Part shown: piece by piece, positions 18,373-28,606 of the stretch
Layout: each line of letters begins with the position of its first letter
Numbering within the stretch: the stretch's first letter is position 1
From: an uncultured Nitrospiraceae bacterium
GTDB taxonomy: Bacteria > Nitrospirota > Thermodesulfovibrionia > Thermodesulfovibrionales > Dissulfurispiraceae
DNA length: 64,000 bases
Direction of reading: 5' to 3'
Assembly: GCA_903822005.1 (NCBI GenBank)
Contig: CAIJNL010000014.1
Coordinates: forward strand, 1 to 64,000
Program-made: the position numbers and the translations under genes
Notes under the pieces: model-generated
Told to the model about the DNA's origin: nothing
The model's input: only the letters and a program-made list of their open reading frames with translations
Databases searched by the model: none

Positions 18373-19517
18373 TGGACGATAACAGCCTGCTGGTTACCTG
18401 CCCCAAAGGACTGGCGCCTTACCTGGGACAGGAACTGACTGCTCTGGGGTTCCCTGTTATCAAAGAGACCGTCGCAGGTATCGAGACTGCAGGCAGCCTC
18501 GATGATGCCATGTCGCTGAACCTGCGTTTGAGGACCGCTCACAGGGTCCTGCGCCACCTTCGCAGCTTCGAAGCCCGCGACCCCGATGAACTTTATGAAG
18601 CATTATCAGGTATCGAGTGGGAGCGGTTTATTGATGAGAATGAATACCTGTCCGTTCATTCTTCAGTCGATACCCCGACCATAAAGAACCCCCTTTTCGC
18701 AAATGTAAAATGCAAAGACGCCATAGTCGACAGGATCAAGAAGATACACGACATACGTCCGGACTCAGGACCCGACATGACGGGAGCTGTTGTGTTCCTT
18801 TACTGGAAAGATGACAGCTGCAGCGTTTATATTGACACCTCCGGCGAACCCCTGGCAAAACGCGGCTACAGAAAAGTACCTTTAAAAGCTCCAATGCAGG
18901 AGACCCTTGCCGCGGGCGTCGTAATGGCGACCGTATGGGACGGCAATACGAATTTTATTAACCCGATGTGCGGCAGCGGCACGCTCGCGATAGAGGCGGC
19001 ACTGATCGCACTGAACCGGGCACCGGCCATATTGCGCACAGACTTCGGTTTTATGCACATAAAAGGTTTTGACAGGACAAAATGGGAAGAATTACGCACA
19101 AAAGCCAAGGCTGAGGCACACAAGACGCTCACCGCAAAAATCATAGCCACTGACAACAATCCCGCCGCTATCCAGGCAGCAAGAAACAATGCGGCCACTG
19201 CCGGTGTGGAGCACCTGATTGAATTCAGCGTCTGCGACTTCAGTGATACGCCTGTTCCGGACGGTGGCGGAGTTGTGGTGCTGAATCCTGAGTATGGAGA
19301 AAGGCTCGGCAGGACGGCCCAGCTCGAAACTGCATATAAGGGGATCGGCGATTTCTTTAAAAAGCGATGCCTCGGGTATAACGGCTACATCTTTACGGGC
19401 AATCCCGATCTCGCAAAAAAAATCGGGCTGCACGCAAAAAGGAGGATGGTCTTTTTCAACAGCAACATCGAGTGCAGGCTGCTCGAATACGAGCTTTACG
19501 AAGGAAGCAGAAAATAA
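18372..19517 (+). CDS. THUMP-domain RlmL-type rRNA guanine N2-methyltransferase
   Basis: A 381-residue protein starting at a GTG that overlaps the upstream stop. The THUMP region covers about 1-160, followed by a SAM domain with NPMCGSGTLAIEAAL and ATDNNPAAIQAARNNA. This is the layout of the N-terminal half of RlmL and of RlmL/Trm11-like enzymes that make m2G in 23S rRNA. The catalytic motif IV, normally NPPYGERLG, reads NPEYGERLG here. That Pro-to-Glu change is unusual and may alter activity. One-base overlap suggests coupling with the dehydrogenase. Confidence 0.85.
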   Translation: MDDNSLLVTCPKGLAPYLGQELTALGFPVIKETVAGIETAGSLDDAMSLNLRLRTAHRVLRHLRSFEARDPDELYEALSGIEWERFIDENEYLSVHSSVDTPTIKNPLFANVKCKDAIVDRIKKIHDIRPDSGPDMTGAVVFLYWKDDSCSVYIDTSGEPLAKRGYRKVPLKAPMQETLAAGVVMATVWDGNTNFINPMCGSGTLAIEAALIALNRAPAILRTDFGFMHIKGFDRTKWEELRTKAKAEAHKTLTAKIIATDNNPAAIQAARNNAATAGVEHLIEFSVCDFSDTPVPDGGGVVVLNPEYGERLGRTAQLETAYKGIGDFFKKRCLGYNGYIFTGNPDLAKKIGLHAKRRMVFFNSNIECRLLEYELYEGSRK

Positions 19518-19585
19518 GCCCCTCCCTTGCAGTGGTTTATTCCCCGGGCATTGTTAAAGACTATTGACCGGCAGTCTTGTACGCA

Positions 19586-20461
19586 TTAGGCGACAATCTC
19601 TGTGCCGATGCCCTCTTTCGTGAATATCTCCAGAAGAAGGCTGTGCGCCACTCTGCCGTCCACAATATGAGTCTTGCCGACACCTCCAGCAACAGCACGC
19701 ATGCAGGCCTGCACCTTTGGCAGCATGCCCCCGCCTATCACCCCATCGGCAATCAGTGCGTCGATCTGGGCCTTTCCCAGAGTTGACAGTACTTTTCCGC
19801 TGCCGTCTTTTATTCCCTGGACATCCGTAAGCAGCAGCAATTTTTCAGCCTTGACTGCTGAAGCGATGGCCGAAGCCGCGTAATCGGCATTGATGTTGAG
19901 CGCGTCACCCTCGCTGCTGACGCCTATGGGGGAGATGACCGGTATGAAACCGTCCTTGTCGAGTGAATTAAGGATGTCCGGATTTATCTGCCTGACCTCG
20001 CCTACAAGCCCTATGTCTATCAGCTCTTCATCCTTTGCGGAAGATTTGCCGAGGACCTTTTTATCGGCCATTATCAGGCCCCCGTCCTTGCCGCTCAGCC
20101 CGACGGCCCTGCCGCCATGGTTATTGATGAGCGAGACAATCTCCTGGTTTATCAGGCCCCCAAGGACCATCTCTACTATCTCCATGGTCTCCTTGTCTGT
20201 CACCCTCTGCCCCTGTACAAACTTTGGCTCCTTGCCCATCTTTTTCATTGTCTCGCTTATCTTCGGGCCTCCGCCGTGAACTATCACGGTCCTTATACCG
20301 ATAAAATTGAACAGCACCACGTCCTGGGCAAACGACATCTTCAGCGCTTCATCGATCTGGGCCGCGCCGCCGTATTTGATCACAAAAGTCTTTCCATAAA
20401 AATTCCTTATGTACGGCAGTGCTTCAATCAGAATGTTAGCTTTTTCTACCAGACTCTTCAT
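19586..20461 (-). CDS. argB: acetylglutamate kinase
   Basis: A 291-residue kinase from the ATG at 20461, which has AGGAG upstream; an earlier in-frame ATG adds 12 residues not typical of the family. It phosphorylates N-acetylglutamate in arginine synthesis. KYGGAA near residue 29, IVHGGGPKI and the ATP-binding INADYAASAIA/LLLLTDVQGIK segments are present. It is the last gene in the reverse run that begins with trmFO. Confidence 0.95.
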   Translation of the reverse strand: MKSLVEKANILIEALPYIRNFYGKTFVIKYGGAAQIDEALKMSFAQDVVLFNFIGIRTVIVHGGGPKISETMKKMGKEPKFVQGQRVTDKETMEIVEMVLGGLINQEIVSLINNHGGRAVGLSGKDGGLIMADKKVLGKSSAKDEELIDIGLVGEVRQINPDILNSLDKDGFIPVISPIGVSSEGDALNINADYAASAIASAVKAEKLLLLTDVQGIKDGSGKVLSTLGKAQIDALIADGVIGGGMLPKVQACMRAVAGGVGKTHIVDGRVAHSLLLEIFTKEGIGTEIVA

Positions 20462-20520
20462 ATCATTTCTCCTGTCTTTGCATGCCTGGGAGAACACTCT
20501 CCCTGTCTGTCATCTCTGCT

Positions 20521-21252
20521 TTATATCTGCTTTTCAAATTTCGCTATAAGCACGCTGTAGCCTTCCTGTGCCATCGGGCCGGCAACCTTCAGCGCCTCGT
20601 CGCGGTCCCTGAATTTGCCTATCCTGACCCTGTAATATTTCTCATTGCCTATGAATGCGGTCAATATATAAACATCTTTATAACTCAGCTCAAGGTCCAT
20701 CTTGAGCCTCTTCGCGTTTTCTTCATCCCTGAAAGATCCAGCCTGTATTGTCACGGGAGAAGAGCCTTCAAGCTTGCCGTATTTTACCTGTTTTATATAT
20801 CTCGAATCCCTGCCAAGCACCTCGATACGGACACGTCCAACTCCAGGCCCTATAAGGTCTATTTTTTTAGCGGCCCCATATGACAAGTCAAGGTCCCTGC
20901 CAGGGATAAAAGGCCCCCTGTCATTAATTATACATTCAACATCCTTTCCGTTTAAAAGGTGCGTCACCTTCACCCTTGTGCCGAGCGGATAGACCTTGTG
21001 GGCGCAGGTGAGATCATACATGTTGAATATCTCTCCCGATGCGGTCGGCCTGCCATGAAAGTCCTTCCCGTACCAGGAAGCCAGGCATTCGGTCTTTTCC
21101 CCGGCAGTCGCCGTATAATCAGCGCGCCCCTTTGACTTATACGAGTAATCATGCCTCCGGCCAGAAGAACAGGCCGCAAGAAATATCAGCGCTGCCAGAA
21201 GCAGCACAAGCGTTACGCGCCTGTATCCGGGGGTAGTCATTCGCCCTGACAT
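20521..21252 (-). CDS. rlpA: RlpA-family septal-ring lipoprotein with SPOR domain
   Basis: A protein of 243 residues if started at 21252; a start at 21240 is also possible, while 21288 would overlap hslU. A hydrophobic signal ends in the lipobox LIFLAAC with Cys28, so it is a lipoprotein. The double-psi barrel RlpA domain has [17 protein letters not shown] and the catalytic-type NDRGPF. A C-terminal SPOR domain (VTIQAGSF to the end) binds denuded peptidoglycan at the septum. RlpA acts as a lytic transglycosylase in some species. Confidence 0.88.
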   Translation of the reverse strand: MSGRMTTPGYRRVTLVLLLAALIFLAACSSGRRHDYSYKSKGRADYTATAGEKTECLASWYGKDFHGRPTASGEIFNMYDLTCAHKVYPLGTRVKVTHLLNGKDVECIINDRGPFIPGRDLDLSYGAAKKIDLIGPGVGRVRIEVLGRDSRYIKQVKYGKLEGSSPVTIQAGSFRDEENAKRLKMDLELSYKDVYILTAFIGNEKYYRVRIGKFRDRDEALKVAGPMAQEGYSVLIAKFEKQI

Positions 21253-21259
21253 GCTCCCG

Positions 21260-22609
21260 TTACAGTATATATCGGCTGAGATCTTCATCCTTCACCACAT
21301 CAGCGAGTTTTTGAATAACATACGCCCTGTCGACAACAATAGTCTGTTCCTTCATCTCCGGCGCGTTAAATGAGACCTCCTCGAGCAGTTTTTCGAGAAC
21401 GGTATGGAGCCTTCGCGCACCGATGTTTTCTGTCTTTTCATTGACGGCAGCGGCGATGCCTGCTATTTCATCAATGGCTTCTTCCTTAAAGGAGAGCCCG
21501 ACCCCTTCTGTTTCGAGAAGGCCTATATACTGTTTGATAAGGGCATTGTGCGGCTCGGTCAGGATCCTCACAAAGTCGGCCTTGCCAAGAGATTCGAGTT
21601 CTACCCTGATAGGGAACCGCCCCTGAAGCTCAGGTATCAAATCGGAAGGCTTTGCGATATGAAATGCCCCGGCCGCTATGAAGAGTATATGCTCGGTCTT
21701 CACAGGTCCATGTTTGGTTGTGACAGTGGACCCCTCAACTATCGGCAGCAGATCGCGCTGTACGCCCTCCCTCGATACATCAGGACCATGTGCATGTCCC
21801 TTGCTGGCCACCTTGTCTATCTCATCTATGAAAACAATGCCTGACTGTTCTGTCCTGTCAATCGCTTCCTTGGCCACTTTTTCCATGTCAACAAGCTTGC
21901 CTGCCTCTTCATGCGTAAGCAGCTCGATGGCATCAGGCACCTTGACCTTCTTGCGCTTTGATTTCTCGGGCAGCAGCCCTCCCATCATCTCTTTCAGGTT
22001 TATCTCGATCTCTTCAAGGCCTACATTCGATATAACGCCAAAAGGCATAGACTTTTCACGCACCTCGATGTCAACATAGCGGGAATCGAGCTTGCCCTCC
22101 CTGAGCTGCGTTCTCAGCCGCTCTCTGGTCTCTTTATAGTGCTCCTTGTCGTCATTATCATTCTTTTCTTCTACCGCAGTCCTCGTGCTCTTCTGCACCG
22201 GCAGGAGGAGGTCGAGCAGCCTGTCCTCGGCCAGGACCTTTGCCTTTTCCCTGACCCTTGCCATATGCTCCGTCTTCACCATGCCCATGGCCAGCTCGGT
22301 GAGGTCCCTGATTATGGATTCTACATCGCGGCCGACATAACCGACTTCTGTAAACTTTGAAGCCTCAACTTTTATGAAAGGAGAATTGTCGAGTTTGGCA
22401 AGCCTTCTGGCTATCTCGGTCTTGCCGATGCCGGTGGTGCCGATCATGATGATATTCTTGGGCAGCACCTCATCCTTGAGTTCAGGGGCAAGCTGCTGTC
22501 TGCGCCACCTGTTGCGCAGGGCAACTGCAACGGCTTTTTTGGCCTTTTCCTGCCCTATGATATATTTGTCCAGTTCCTCTACTATTTTTTTCGGTGTAAG
22601 GCTATCCAT
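21260..22609 (-). CDS. hslU: HslUV protease ATPase subunit HslU (ClpY)
   Basis: A 449-residue AAA+ unfoldase. The Walker A motif is [13 protein letters not shown], Walker B is [10 protein letters not shown], and the HslU start [17 protein letters not shown] and the C-terminal tail ending DLSRYIL fit the family. The C-terminus inserts into HslV to activate it. It overlaps the hslV gene by 8 bases. The trmFO-xerC-hslV-hslU order resembles the codY operon of Firmicutes, but here rlpA and argB follow in place of codY. Confidence 0.97.
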   Translation of the reverse strand: MDSLTPKKIVEELDKYIIGQEKAKKAVAVALRNRWRRQQLAPELKDEVLPKNIIMIGTTGIGKTEIARRLAKLDNSPFIKVEASKFTEVGYVGRDVESIIRDLTELAMGMVKTEHMARVREKAKVLAEDRLLDLLLPVQKSTRTAVEEKNDNDDKEHYKETRERLRTQLREGKLDSRYVDIEVREKSMPFGVISNVGLEEIEINLKEMMGGLLPEKSKRKKVKVPDAIELLTHEEAGKLVDMEKVAKEAIDRTEQSGIVFIDEIDKVASKGHAHGPDVSREGVQRDLLPIVEGSTVTTKHGPVKTEHILFIAAGAFHIAKPSDLIPELQGRFPIRVELESLGKADFVRILTEPHNALIKQYIGLLETEGVGLSFKEEAIDEIAGIAAAVNEKTENIGARRLHTVLEKLLEEVSFNAPEMKEQTIVVDRAYVIQKLADVVKDEDLSRYIL

Positions 22610-23135
22610 CTAACTCCTCTGACGAAATATTTTTATTTGTGTAGATGCAAATGTCGCCAGCTATTTCCATTGCCTTGTCTACTATCAGTTTTGCTGAAAG
22701 ATCGCTGTTTTCGAGCAGGGCGCGGGCCGCCGCCTGCGCGTATGCCCCGCCGGACCCTATGGCAGCTATGCCTGTCTCGGGTTCAATAACATCGCCGTTA
22801 CCGGACAGTATCAAGGTATGGTCAGCATCGGCAACTATAAGCAGTGCTTCAAGCCTTCTCAATATCTTGTCGGTCCTCCAGTCCTTTGCAAGTTCTACCG
22901 AGGCCCTGGTGATATTGCCCTTATAAGTCTCTAGTTTCGCTTCGAACTTTTCGAAGAGCGTGAATGCGTCGGCAGTAGCTCCTGCAAAGCCACCGAGAAC
23001 CTTATTATTGTACATCCTCCTGATTTTCCTGGCATTATGCTTAAGCACCGTGTTGCCCAGGGTCACCTGACCGTCACTGGCCATAGCGACCTTATTGTCT
23101 CTTCTTACGCATAGTATTGTCGTGCTGTGAAACAT
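22602..23135 (-). CDS. hslV: HslV peptidase subunit (ClpQ)
   Basis: A 177-residue Ntn-hydrolase of the proteasome beta type. It begins [13 protein letters not shown]; removal of the first residues would expose the catalytic Thr of [13 protein letters not shown] and the [15 protein letters not shown] stretch are conserved. It forms the chamber of the HslUV protease in the cytoplasm. The start lies one base after the xerC stop, and the end overlaps hslU. Confidence 0.97.
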   Translation of the reverse strand: MFHSTTILCVRRDNKVAMASDGQVTLGNTVLKHNARKIRRMYNNKVLGGFAGATADAFTLFEKFEAKLETYKGNITRASVELAKDWRTDKILRRLEALLIVADADHTLILSGNGDVIEPETGIAAIGSGGAYAQAAARALLENSDLSAKLIVDKAMEIAGDICIYTNKNISSEELDG

Positions 23136-24059
23136 CTATTTTTTGTCTCCTTTCTCCCCTTCCGAAAAGGGATGTGCCTTGTCATAAACCTCTATCAGAT
23201 GTCCTATGTCCAGATGGGTGTATTTCTGGGTCGTTGAGAGGGAAGCATGCCCCAGAAGTTCCTGTATGGCCCTCAGGTCAGCCCCGCCCAGCAGCAGATG
23301 CGTGGCAAAGGTATGCCTGAGCGTATGCGGTCCAATCTGGCCTTCGATGCCCGTAAGTCTTGCGTATTTCACTACTATACGCCTTATTTGCCTGTCGGTC
23401 AACCGTCCCCCGTTTTTGTTCAGAAACAGGGCCTGATCATCTTTTGCGCCCGGCTTTTTCCTTTTGAAAAGCGCTCGTTCGATCAAATAATATTTCAGCG
23501 CTTCTATTGCCTTGGCCCCGACCGGCACCAGCCGCTCCTTGCGGCCTTTGCCCATCACCTTCACAATACCTTCCCTTATGTTAAGGTCATCAAGGTTAAG
23601 TGCCTCTGTCTCGCTTACCCTGAGTCCGCTGGAATAGAGCAGTTCCAGTATGGCCCGGTCACGCACAGGCAATACACCCATTCCCTCAGGTGACTTGACC
23701 AGACTGAAGGCATCATCCACGTCAAGAAATGAGGGCAGATGTTTTGATGTCTTCGGAGACGGCACCAGCTTGGCCTGATTGATCTTTATATAACCTTCCT
23801 GGTAAAGATATCTGAAAAAAGACCTGAGAGTAGCCAGCCGCCTGGCAACCGTGGATTTGGCTTTGCCGTCAGCTATCTGTTCAGAGAGAAAACCCCTTAT
23901 GTCGAGGATATCGATATCTTCGGGCTCAGCCGAACAGGATGCCTCAAAATCGGCAAGGTCTTTTTCGTATGCGCGCAGGGTATGCTCGGACACCCCTCTT
24001 TCAACCTCAAGGTATTTAAGATATTTTATTATATGCGGCCTCAGGCCTTTGCCCGTCAT
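23136..24059 (-). CDS. xerC: tyrosine recombinase XerC
   Basis: A 307-residue recombinase. It has an N-terminal SAM-like core-binding domain (YLKYLEVERGVSEHTLRAYEKD) and a catalytic domain with the R-H-x-x-R-Y set: SSGLRVSE, HTLRHTFATHLL and the nucleophile in TTQKYTHL. XerC and XerD resolve chromosome dimers at dif. It is embedded in a housekeeping operon between trmFO (4-base overlap) and hslV, so it is a chromosomal Xer and not a phage integrase. Confidence 0.93.
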   Translation of the reverse strand: MTGKGLRPHIIKYLKYLEVERGVSEHTLRAYEKDLADFEASCSAEPEDIDILDIRGFLSEQIADGKAKSTVARRLATLRSFFRYLYQEGYIKINQAKLVPSPKTSKHLPSFLDVDDAFSLVKSPEGMGVLPVRDRAILELLYSSGLRVSETEALNLDDLNIREGIVKVMGKGRKERLVPVGAKAIEALKYYLIERALFKRKKPGAKDDQALFLNKNGGRLTDRQIRRIVVKYARLTGIEGQIGPHTLRHTFATHLLLGGADLRAIQELLGHASLSTTQKYTHLDIGHLIEVYDKAHPFSEGEKGDKK

Positions 24060-25411
24060 TTACAAGTCCTGATATACTCTTCACAGGAATTCATCTCATT
24101 CCTGGTCCCTCGAACATAGTCAGCCCATTTTTCGAGGGCAAGCTCTGCCATTTTCTGCCTGCGGGCCTTCTTGTCCCTGATACGCGGTATCTCGTCACTT
24201 TCCGGTAAAAGTCCAAAGTTAATATTGCTCGGCTCAAAGTGGCGCGGATCAGATAATGTAATATGCGCCAATAGCGAGCCATGCGCTGAAAAGCGGGGGG
24301 GCGGTATGAACTCTTTTCCAAGGATCTTGCGGGCGGCGCTGATGCCTGCCATAAGTCCTGCAGCGGTCGACTCGATATAGCCTTCCACCCCGGTGATCTG
24401 CCCGGCCATGTATATGTCTGATTTTTCTTTCAGAGACATGTCGGCATTCATATGGCCGGGTGAATTTATATAGGTATTGCGATGAATGCTTCCATACCTG
24501 AAAAATTCCGCATGCTCAAGGCCCGGTATTAACCGGAACACCTTTTTCTGTTCGGGCTGCCTGAGGCGGGTCTGAAAACCGACCATGTTATATGAGGTCT
24601 TGCCCGCGTTTTCCGGCCTGAGCTGCACAACTGCATAGGGAATCCTGCCAGTGGATGGCTCAGGAAGTCCGACCGGCTTCAGGGGGCCGAACCTGAGGGT
24701 GTCACGACCGCGCGCAGCAATTACCTCAACCGGCATGCAGCCCTCAAAAAACTTCGCATTCTCGAATTCCCTGGCGGCAACGGAATCGGCTTCTGCGAGA
24801 GAGTCAAAGAACCTGTCGTACTCTTCCCTGTTCATCGGGCAGTTCACATAATCGTCACCGCCCTTGCCGTAACGCGACATCAGGTATACCTTCGAGTAAT
24901 CTATGCTCTCGGCCTCGATAATGGGAGCAACAGCATCGTAGAAATAGAGATGCTCATCTCCTATAAAGGACCTGATCTCCTCTGCCATCGGGGCTGAGGT
25001 GAGAGGCCCGGTCGCTATTATGCAGATACCTTTTTCAGGTAAGGCCGTCACCTCCTGCCTTATGACTGTTATGAGCGGATGCTTACTGATCGCCCCCGTA
25101 ATGTATGATGAAAAGAGCTCGCGGTCTACGGCAAGCGCAGAACCGGCAGCCACCTCTGATGACCTTGCCGCCTCCATTATGAGCGAGCCTGCGATTTCTA
25201 GTTCCTTCTTGAGCAAGCCCGGCCCAGTCGCTAACTCCCTTGATCGGAGCGAATTGGAGCAGACCAGTTCCGCCAGCCCCTCGCCCTTATGGGCTTCGGT
25301 CATCCTCTGGGGCCTCATCTCGTAAAGCGTGACACTGACACCCAGCCCGGCCGCCTGCCAGGCCGCCTCGCATCCTGCAAGTCCGCCGCCTATTATTGTA
25401 ATCCCTTCCAT
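24056..25411 (-). CDS. trmFO: folate-dependent tRNA m5U54 methyltransferase TrmFO
   Basis: A 451-residue flavoprotein that uses methylenetetrahydrofolate and FADH2 to methylate U54 of tRNA. The FAD-binding start is ITIIGGGLAGCEAAWQAA, followed by ELVCSNSLRS, YKVGFQTRL-like NMVGFQTRLRQPEQ and the GVEGYIESTAAGLMAG segment. TrmFO replaces the SAM-dependent TrmA and is typical of Firmicutes, delta-proteobacteria, Nitrospirae and others. It is the first gene of the reverse operon. Confidence 0.96.
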   Translation of the reverse strand: MEGITIIGGGLAGCEAAWQAAGLGVSVTLYEMRPQRMTEAHKGEGLAELVCSNSLRSRELATGPGLLKKELEIAGSLIMEAARSSEVAAGSALAVDRELFSSYITGAISKHPLITVIRQEVTALPEKGICIIATGPLTSAPMAEEIRSFIGDEHLYFYDAVAPIIEAESIDYSKVYLMSRYGKGGDDYVNCPMNREEYDRFFDSLAEADSVAAREFENAKFFEGCMPVEVIAARGRDTLRFGPLKPVGLPEPSTGRIPYAVVQLRPENAGKTSYNMVGFQTRLRQPEQKKVFRLIPGLEHAEFFRYGSIHRNTYINSPGHMNADMSLKEKSDIYMAGQITGVEGYIESTAAGLMAGISAARKILGKEFIPPPRFSAHGSLLAHITLSDPRHFEPSNINFGLLPESDEIPRIRDKKARRQKMAELALEKWADYVRGTRNEMNSCEEYIRTCK

Positions 25412-25592
25412 ATTTCACCATTGACAGAGCAAATAATCTGCTGTTATTATACCACCTTGTTCGTTGGAAGTATTGCCTTAAAAAGCTTGATTTCGCGCAG
25501 CTCGTTTATATACGTATCCTACCTAAATATTTTTTTATTGGGTTATAATTATTACATATATTCTCGGGAGATATCTTAATAAAGGGAAAACT

Positions 25593-26666
25593 ATGGAAAT
25601 CAAAATTATCAAAACGCCACCTGAAAAAATGAAGACCAAACCTGCTGATGAATCCAAGTTAGGCTTTGGCAAAATCTTTACCGATCACATGTTTACCATG
25701 AAATACAAAGACGGAAAAGGCTGGTATGATGCCGTAATCGAACCCTACCATCCATTGCAGCTCGATCCGACCGCTATGTGTCTTCATTACGGCCAGGAAA
25801 TATTTGAAGGATTGAAAGCCTACCGGGGGAAGAAAGAAGAAGTTTATCTTTTCCGTCCGATGGAGAATATCAAGAGAATGAATGTGTCCGCTGAAAAGCT
25901 CTGTATGCCTCATATGGACGAAGCGGTTTTTTTCGATGCCCTGAAAAAACTTGTGCTGCTCGAAAAAGACTGGATTCCCAGAGGGATGGGGACATCCCTT
26001 TATATTCGACCCACGATGATCTCCACGGAGGCCTCCCTGGGTGTACATCCATCCACCGAATATCTCTTCTTTATCGTCGTCGGGCCAGTGGGCGCCTATT
26101 ACGCCAACGGTTTTGCCCCGACCAAGATTTATGTGACCGAGGAATATACGCGGACAGCGCCCGGTGGTACGGGGTGTATTAAATCCGCAGGCAATTATGC
26201 CGTGAGCCTTTATGCCAGCCAAATTGCCAGTAACATGGGCTATACGCAAGTGCTTTGGCTGGATGCGCGCGAAAATAAGTATGTGGAAGAAGTGGGCACC
26301 AGCAATATCTTTTTTGTAATTGGCGATGAACTGATCACGCCGCCGCTTCGTGGAACAATCCTGCCAGGTGTAACGCGCAATTCAGTGATGAAATTGGCGT
26401 CTCATCTGGGAGTGAAGGTAAATGAGAGGCCGCTGGCCATGGATGAAGTGATTGAGACGATAGAAAACGGGACACTCAAGGAAGCTTTTGCCGCCGGAAC
26501 AGCCGCCGTCATTTCACCGGTTGGACAAATCTATTTTCGCGAGAAGGAATACCTCATTAACGAAGGGAAGACCGGAGCGCTTTCTGAAAAATTATATAAT
26601 GAAATCATGCAAATTCAGTATGGAATAAAGGAAGATCCCTTTGACTGGCGCGTGCAGATTGCTTAA
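25593..26666 (+). CDS. ilvE: branched-chain amino acid aminotransferase
   Basis: A 357-residue class IV PLP aminotransferase of the type II BCAT kind. EIFEGLKAYRG and IRPTMISTEASLG bind substrate, and the PLP lysine is Lys197 in CIKSAGNYAVSL. EVGTSNIFFV and LPGVTRNSVM complete the fold. It converts 2-keto acids to Leu, Ile and Val. AAAGGGA lies before the ATG. A textbook terminator follows at 26703-26737, so it seems to be a single-gene unit. Confidence 0.94.
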   Translation: MEIKIIKTPPEKMKTKPADESKLGFGKIFTDHMFTMKYKDGKGWYDAVIEPYHPLQLDPTAMCLHYGQEIFEGLKAYRGKKEEVYLFRPMENIKRMNVSAEKLCMPHMDEAVFFDALKKLVLLEKDWIPRGMGTSLYIRPTMISTEASLGVHPSTEYLFFIVVGPVGAYYANGFAPTKIYVTEEYTRTAPGGTGCIKSAGNYAVSLYASQIASNMGYTQVLWLDARENKYVEEVGTSNIFFVIGDELITPPLRGTILPGVTRNSVMKLASHLGVKVNERPLAMDEVIETIENGTLKEAFAAGTAAVISPVGQIYFREKEYLINEGKTGALSEKLYNEIMQIQYGIKEDPFDWRVQIA

Positions 26667-26702
26667 AGACCCGGAAGGAAGATAGCTGAGCAGGCAATAC
26701 TA

Positions 26703-26737
26703 CGGGGTGAACGGCCACAGCCGTTCACCCCGTTTTT
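26703..26737 (+). terminator. strong intrinsic terminator after ilvE
   Basis: A perfect 12-bp GC-rich stem (26703-26714 with 26721-26732), loop CCACAG and a TTTTT tail, 37 bases after the ilvE stop. It also lies at the 3' side of the convergent cytochrome gene. Confidence 0.9.
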
Positions 26738-26754
26738 GTCAGTACTGAAACTAT

Positions 26755-27018
26755 TTACTGAAGTCTTTTCAGCTTGAGCGTAGTTGCCGCAGCATTGATG
26801 TCATCGTCGCTCATCGACTTATGCATGCCGGCCCTGGGGCCCTGGCGCAGCGCCTTGGCCAGGTCGTCAGCTGTGACAATCTTTGCCTTTGCTACCATCT
26901 TGTCGACACTCTTTTCACCCTTATGGCACTTATCGCACTTTTCCATGTCCGCGAAACCGAGGCCTGCAAACCCGAGCATAAAGACAACCATGAGCATCAG
27001 TGTGAATATTTTCTTCAT
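26755..27018 (-). CDS. small periplasmic monohaem cytochrome c
   Basis: An 87-residue protein. Residues 1-23 are a signal peptide (KKIFTLMLMVVFMLGFAGLGFA) and the only haem site is CDKCH at 28-32. The mature protein of about 64 residues is helical with several Met residues that could give the distal ligand. Its size is that of small class I-like cytochromes. It probably carries electrons in the periplasm. A GGAG-type site lies upstream of the ATG, and neighbours give no clear partner. Confidence 0.85.
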   Translation of the reverse strand: MKKIFTLMLMVVFMLGFAGLGFADMEKCDKCHKGEKSVDKMVAKAKIVTADDLAKALRQGPRAGMHKSMSDDDINAAATTLKLKRLQ

Positions 27019-27142
27019 TCTAATCTCCTTTGTGATATCGGGACTGCGCGACGTGACACGACCGCTACTTTAATCAGCCCTCATAATATTATTATCTACT
27101 TTCTATAAATGACGCAAGTTTTGATAACCCTATTATTAAGTA

Positions 27143-28606
27143 TCAGACCCTTAACTTCTTTATGAGCAGATCATTAAGGATTTTTGGATTGGCCTTGCCT
27201 TTTGTAGCCTTCATTACCTGACCGACAAAGAAACCAATAAGTTTTTCATCCCCTGCCCTGAAGCGTTCAATCTCTCCGGGGCTCTTTGCCAGGATATCAT
27301 CCACGGCTTTTTCGATCTCGCTGGTATCACTGATCTGTACAAGCCCCTGCTCTTTTACAATATCTTCCGCGTTTTTGCCGGTCCGGTACATTGCTTCAAA
27401 GACCGTCTTGGCGATCTTGCCGCTGATTGTGCCTTCGTCTATCATTTTAAGCATGCCCGCCATCTGGTCAGGTTTCAGCGTGACATCTTCTATCGATTTG
27501 TTATCTTCATTGAGCATGCGCATCAGGTCGCCCATCATCCAGTTAGCGACCGCTTTAGGCTGACTACCCGCCTGGACCGCCAGTTCAAACCAGTCGGCAA
27601 CGGCCCTCTCCACTGTGAGAAGCTCCGCATCATGGTCCGGAAGACCATATTGGGTCATGAACCTGTTTCTCTTTTCGTCCGGCAGTTCCGGCAGGCTCTT
27701 TTTTATCTCAGCTATCCAATCCTGTCCAACCACAACAGGCGCGAGATCCGGCTCAGGGAAATACCTGTAATCATGCGCCTCTTCCTTTGAGCGCATTGAG
27801 AGTGTTACTCCTGCTGCCGAGTCCCAGAGCCTCGTTTCCTGGATGATCTTGCCGCCGTCCTCGATCACGCTTATCTGCCTTTTGATCTCGTATTCAAGGG
27901 CCTTTTCGACAAACTTGAAAGAGTTGATGTTCTTCAATTCCGTCCTTGTGCCAAATTCCTTTTGACCGAACGGCCTGACCGAGATATTCGCGTCGCACCT
28001 GAGAGAACCCTGCTCCATGTTGCCGTCACATACGCCAAGGTACCTCAGGATGCCGCGCAGCTTCTTCATGTACTCGGCGGCCTCGCGTGGGCTTCTCAGG
28101 TCCGGCTCGGACACAATTTCCATCAGCGGCACGCCGGTGCGGTTAAGGTCCACAAAGCTGTGATCGCCCTTACCCTCATGAATGTTTTTGCCCGCGTCTT
28201 CCTCCATATGTATCCTGGTGATGCCGATGCGCTTTACTTCATTGTCGATGATTATCTCCACCAAGCCGTGTTCGCACAGCGGCAACTCATACTGGCTTAT
28301 CTGATAGTTCTTGGGCAGATCGGGATAAAAGTAGTTCTTCCTCGCGAACCTGCTGTACGGGGCTATGCTGCAATTCATGGCGAGCCCGGTCCTGATCGCA
28401 TATTCTATGGCCTTCCTGTTCATGACAGGCAGCACTCCCGGCATACCGATGCAGACCTGGCAGGTCTGCGTATTTGGCTCCGCGCCGAATTTTGTGGAGC
28501 AGCGGCAGAATATCTTGGTATCGGTCAGCAGCTGGGCATGCACCTCCAGCCCTATTACCACCTCATACTTTTTCATAATGGCGCTTGCATCAACACCGTT
28601 TTTCAT
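27143..28606 (-). CDS. gatB: aspartyl/glutamyl-tRNA amidotransferase subunit B
   Basis: A protein of 487 residues from the ATG at 28606, which overlaps the gatA stop as ATGA and has AGGAGG 8 bases upstream. [16 protein letters not shown] is the family start, followed by [16 protein letters not shown] with the zinc cysteines and [12 protein letters not shown]-like [14 protein letters not shown] GatB/YqeY tail domain ends the protein. GatB phosphorylates Glu/Asp on mischarged tRNA and uses ammonia from GatA. gatC is not in this stretch. Confidence 0.96.
   Translation of the reverse strand: MKNGVDASAIMKKYEVVIGLEVHAQLLTDTKIFCRCSTKFGAEPNTQTCQVCIGMPGVLPVMNRKAIEYAIRTGLAMNCSIAPYSRFARKNYFYPDLPKNYQISQYELPLCEHGLVEIIIDNEVKRIGITRIHMEEDAGKNIHEGKGDHSFVDLNRTGVPLMEIVSEPDLRSPREAAEYMKKLRGILRYLGVCDGNMEQGSLRCDANISVRPFGQKEFGTRTELKNINSFKFVEKALEYEIKRQISVIEDGGKIIQETRLWDSAAGVTLSMRSKEEAHDYRYFPEPDLAPVVVGQDWIAEIKKSLPELPDEKRNRFMTQYGLPDHDAELLTVERAVADWFELAVQAGSQPKAVANWMMGDLMRMLNEDNKSIEDVTLKPDQMAGMLKMIDEGTISGKIAKTVFEAMYRTGKNAEDIVKEQGLVQISDTSEIEKAVDDILAKSPGEIERFRAGDEKLIGFFVGQVMKATKGKANPKILNDLLIKKLRV

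Noticed and set aside
23136-24059. xerC as the integrase of the tRNA-Arg island
   Set aside because: It lies about 9 kb away inside a trmFO-hslVU operon and matches chromosomal XerC, so it is not part of the island.
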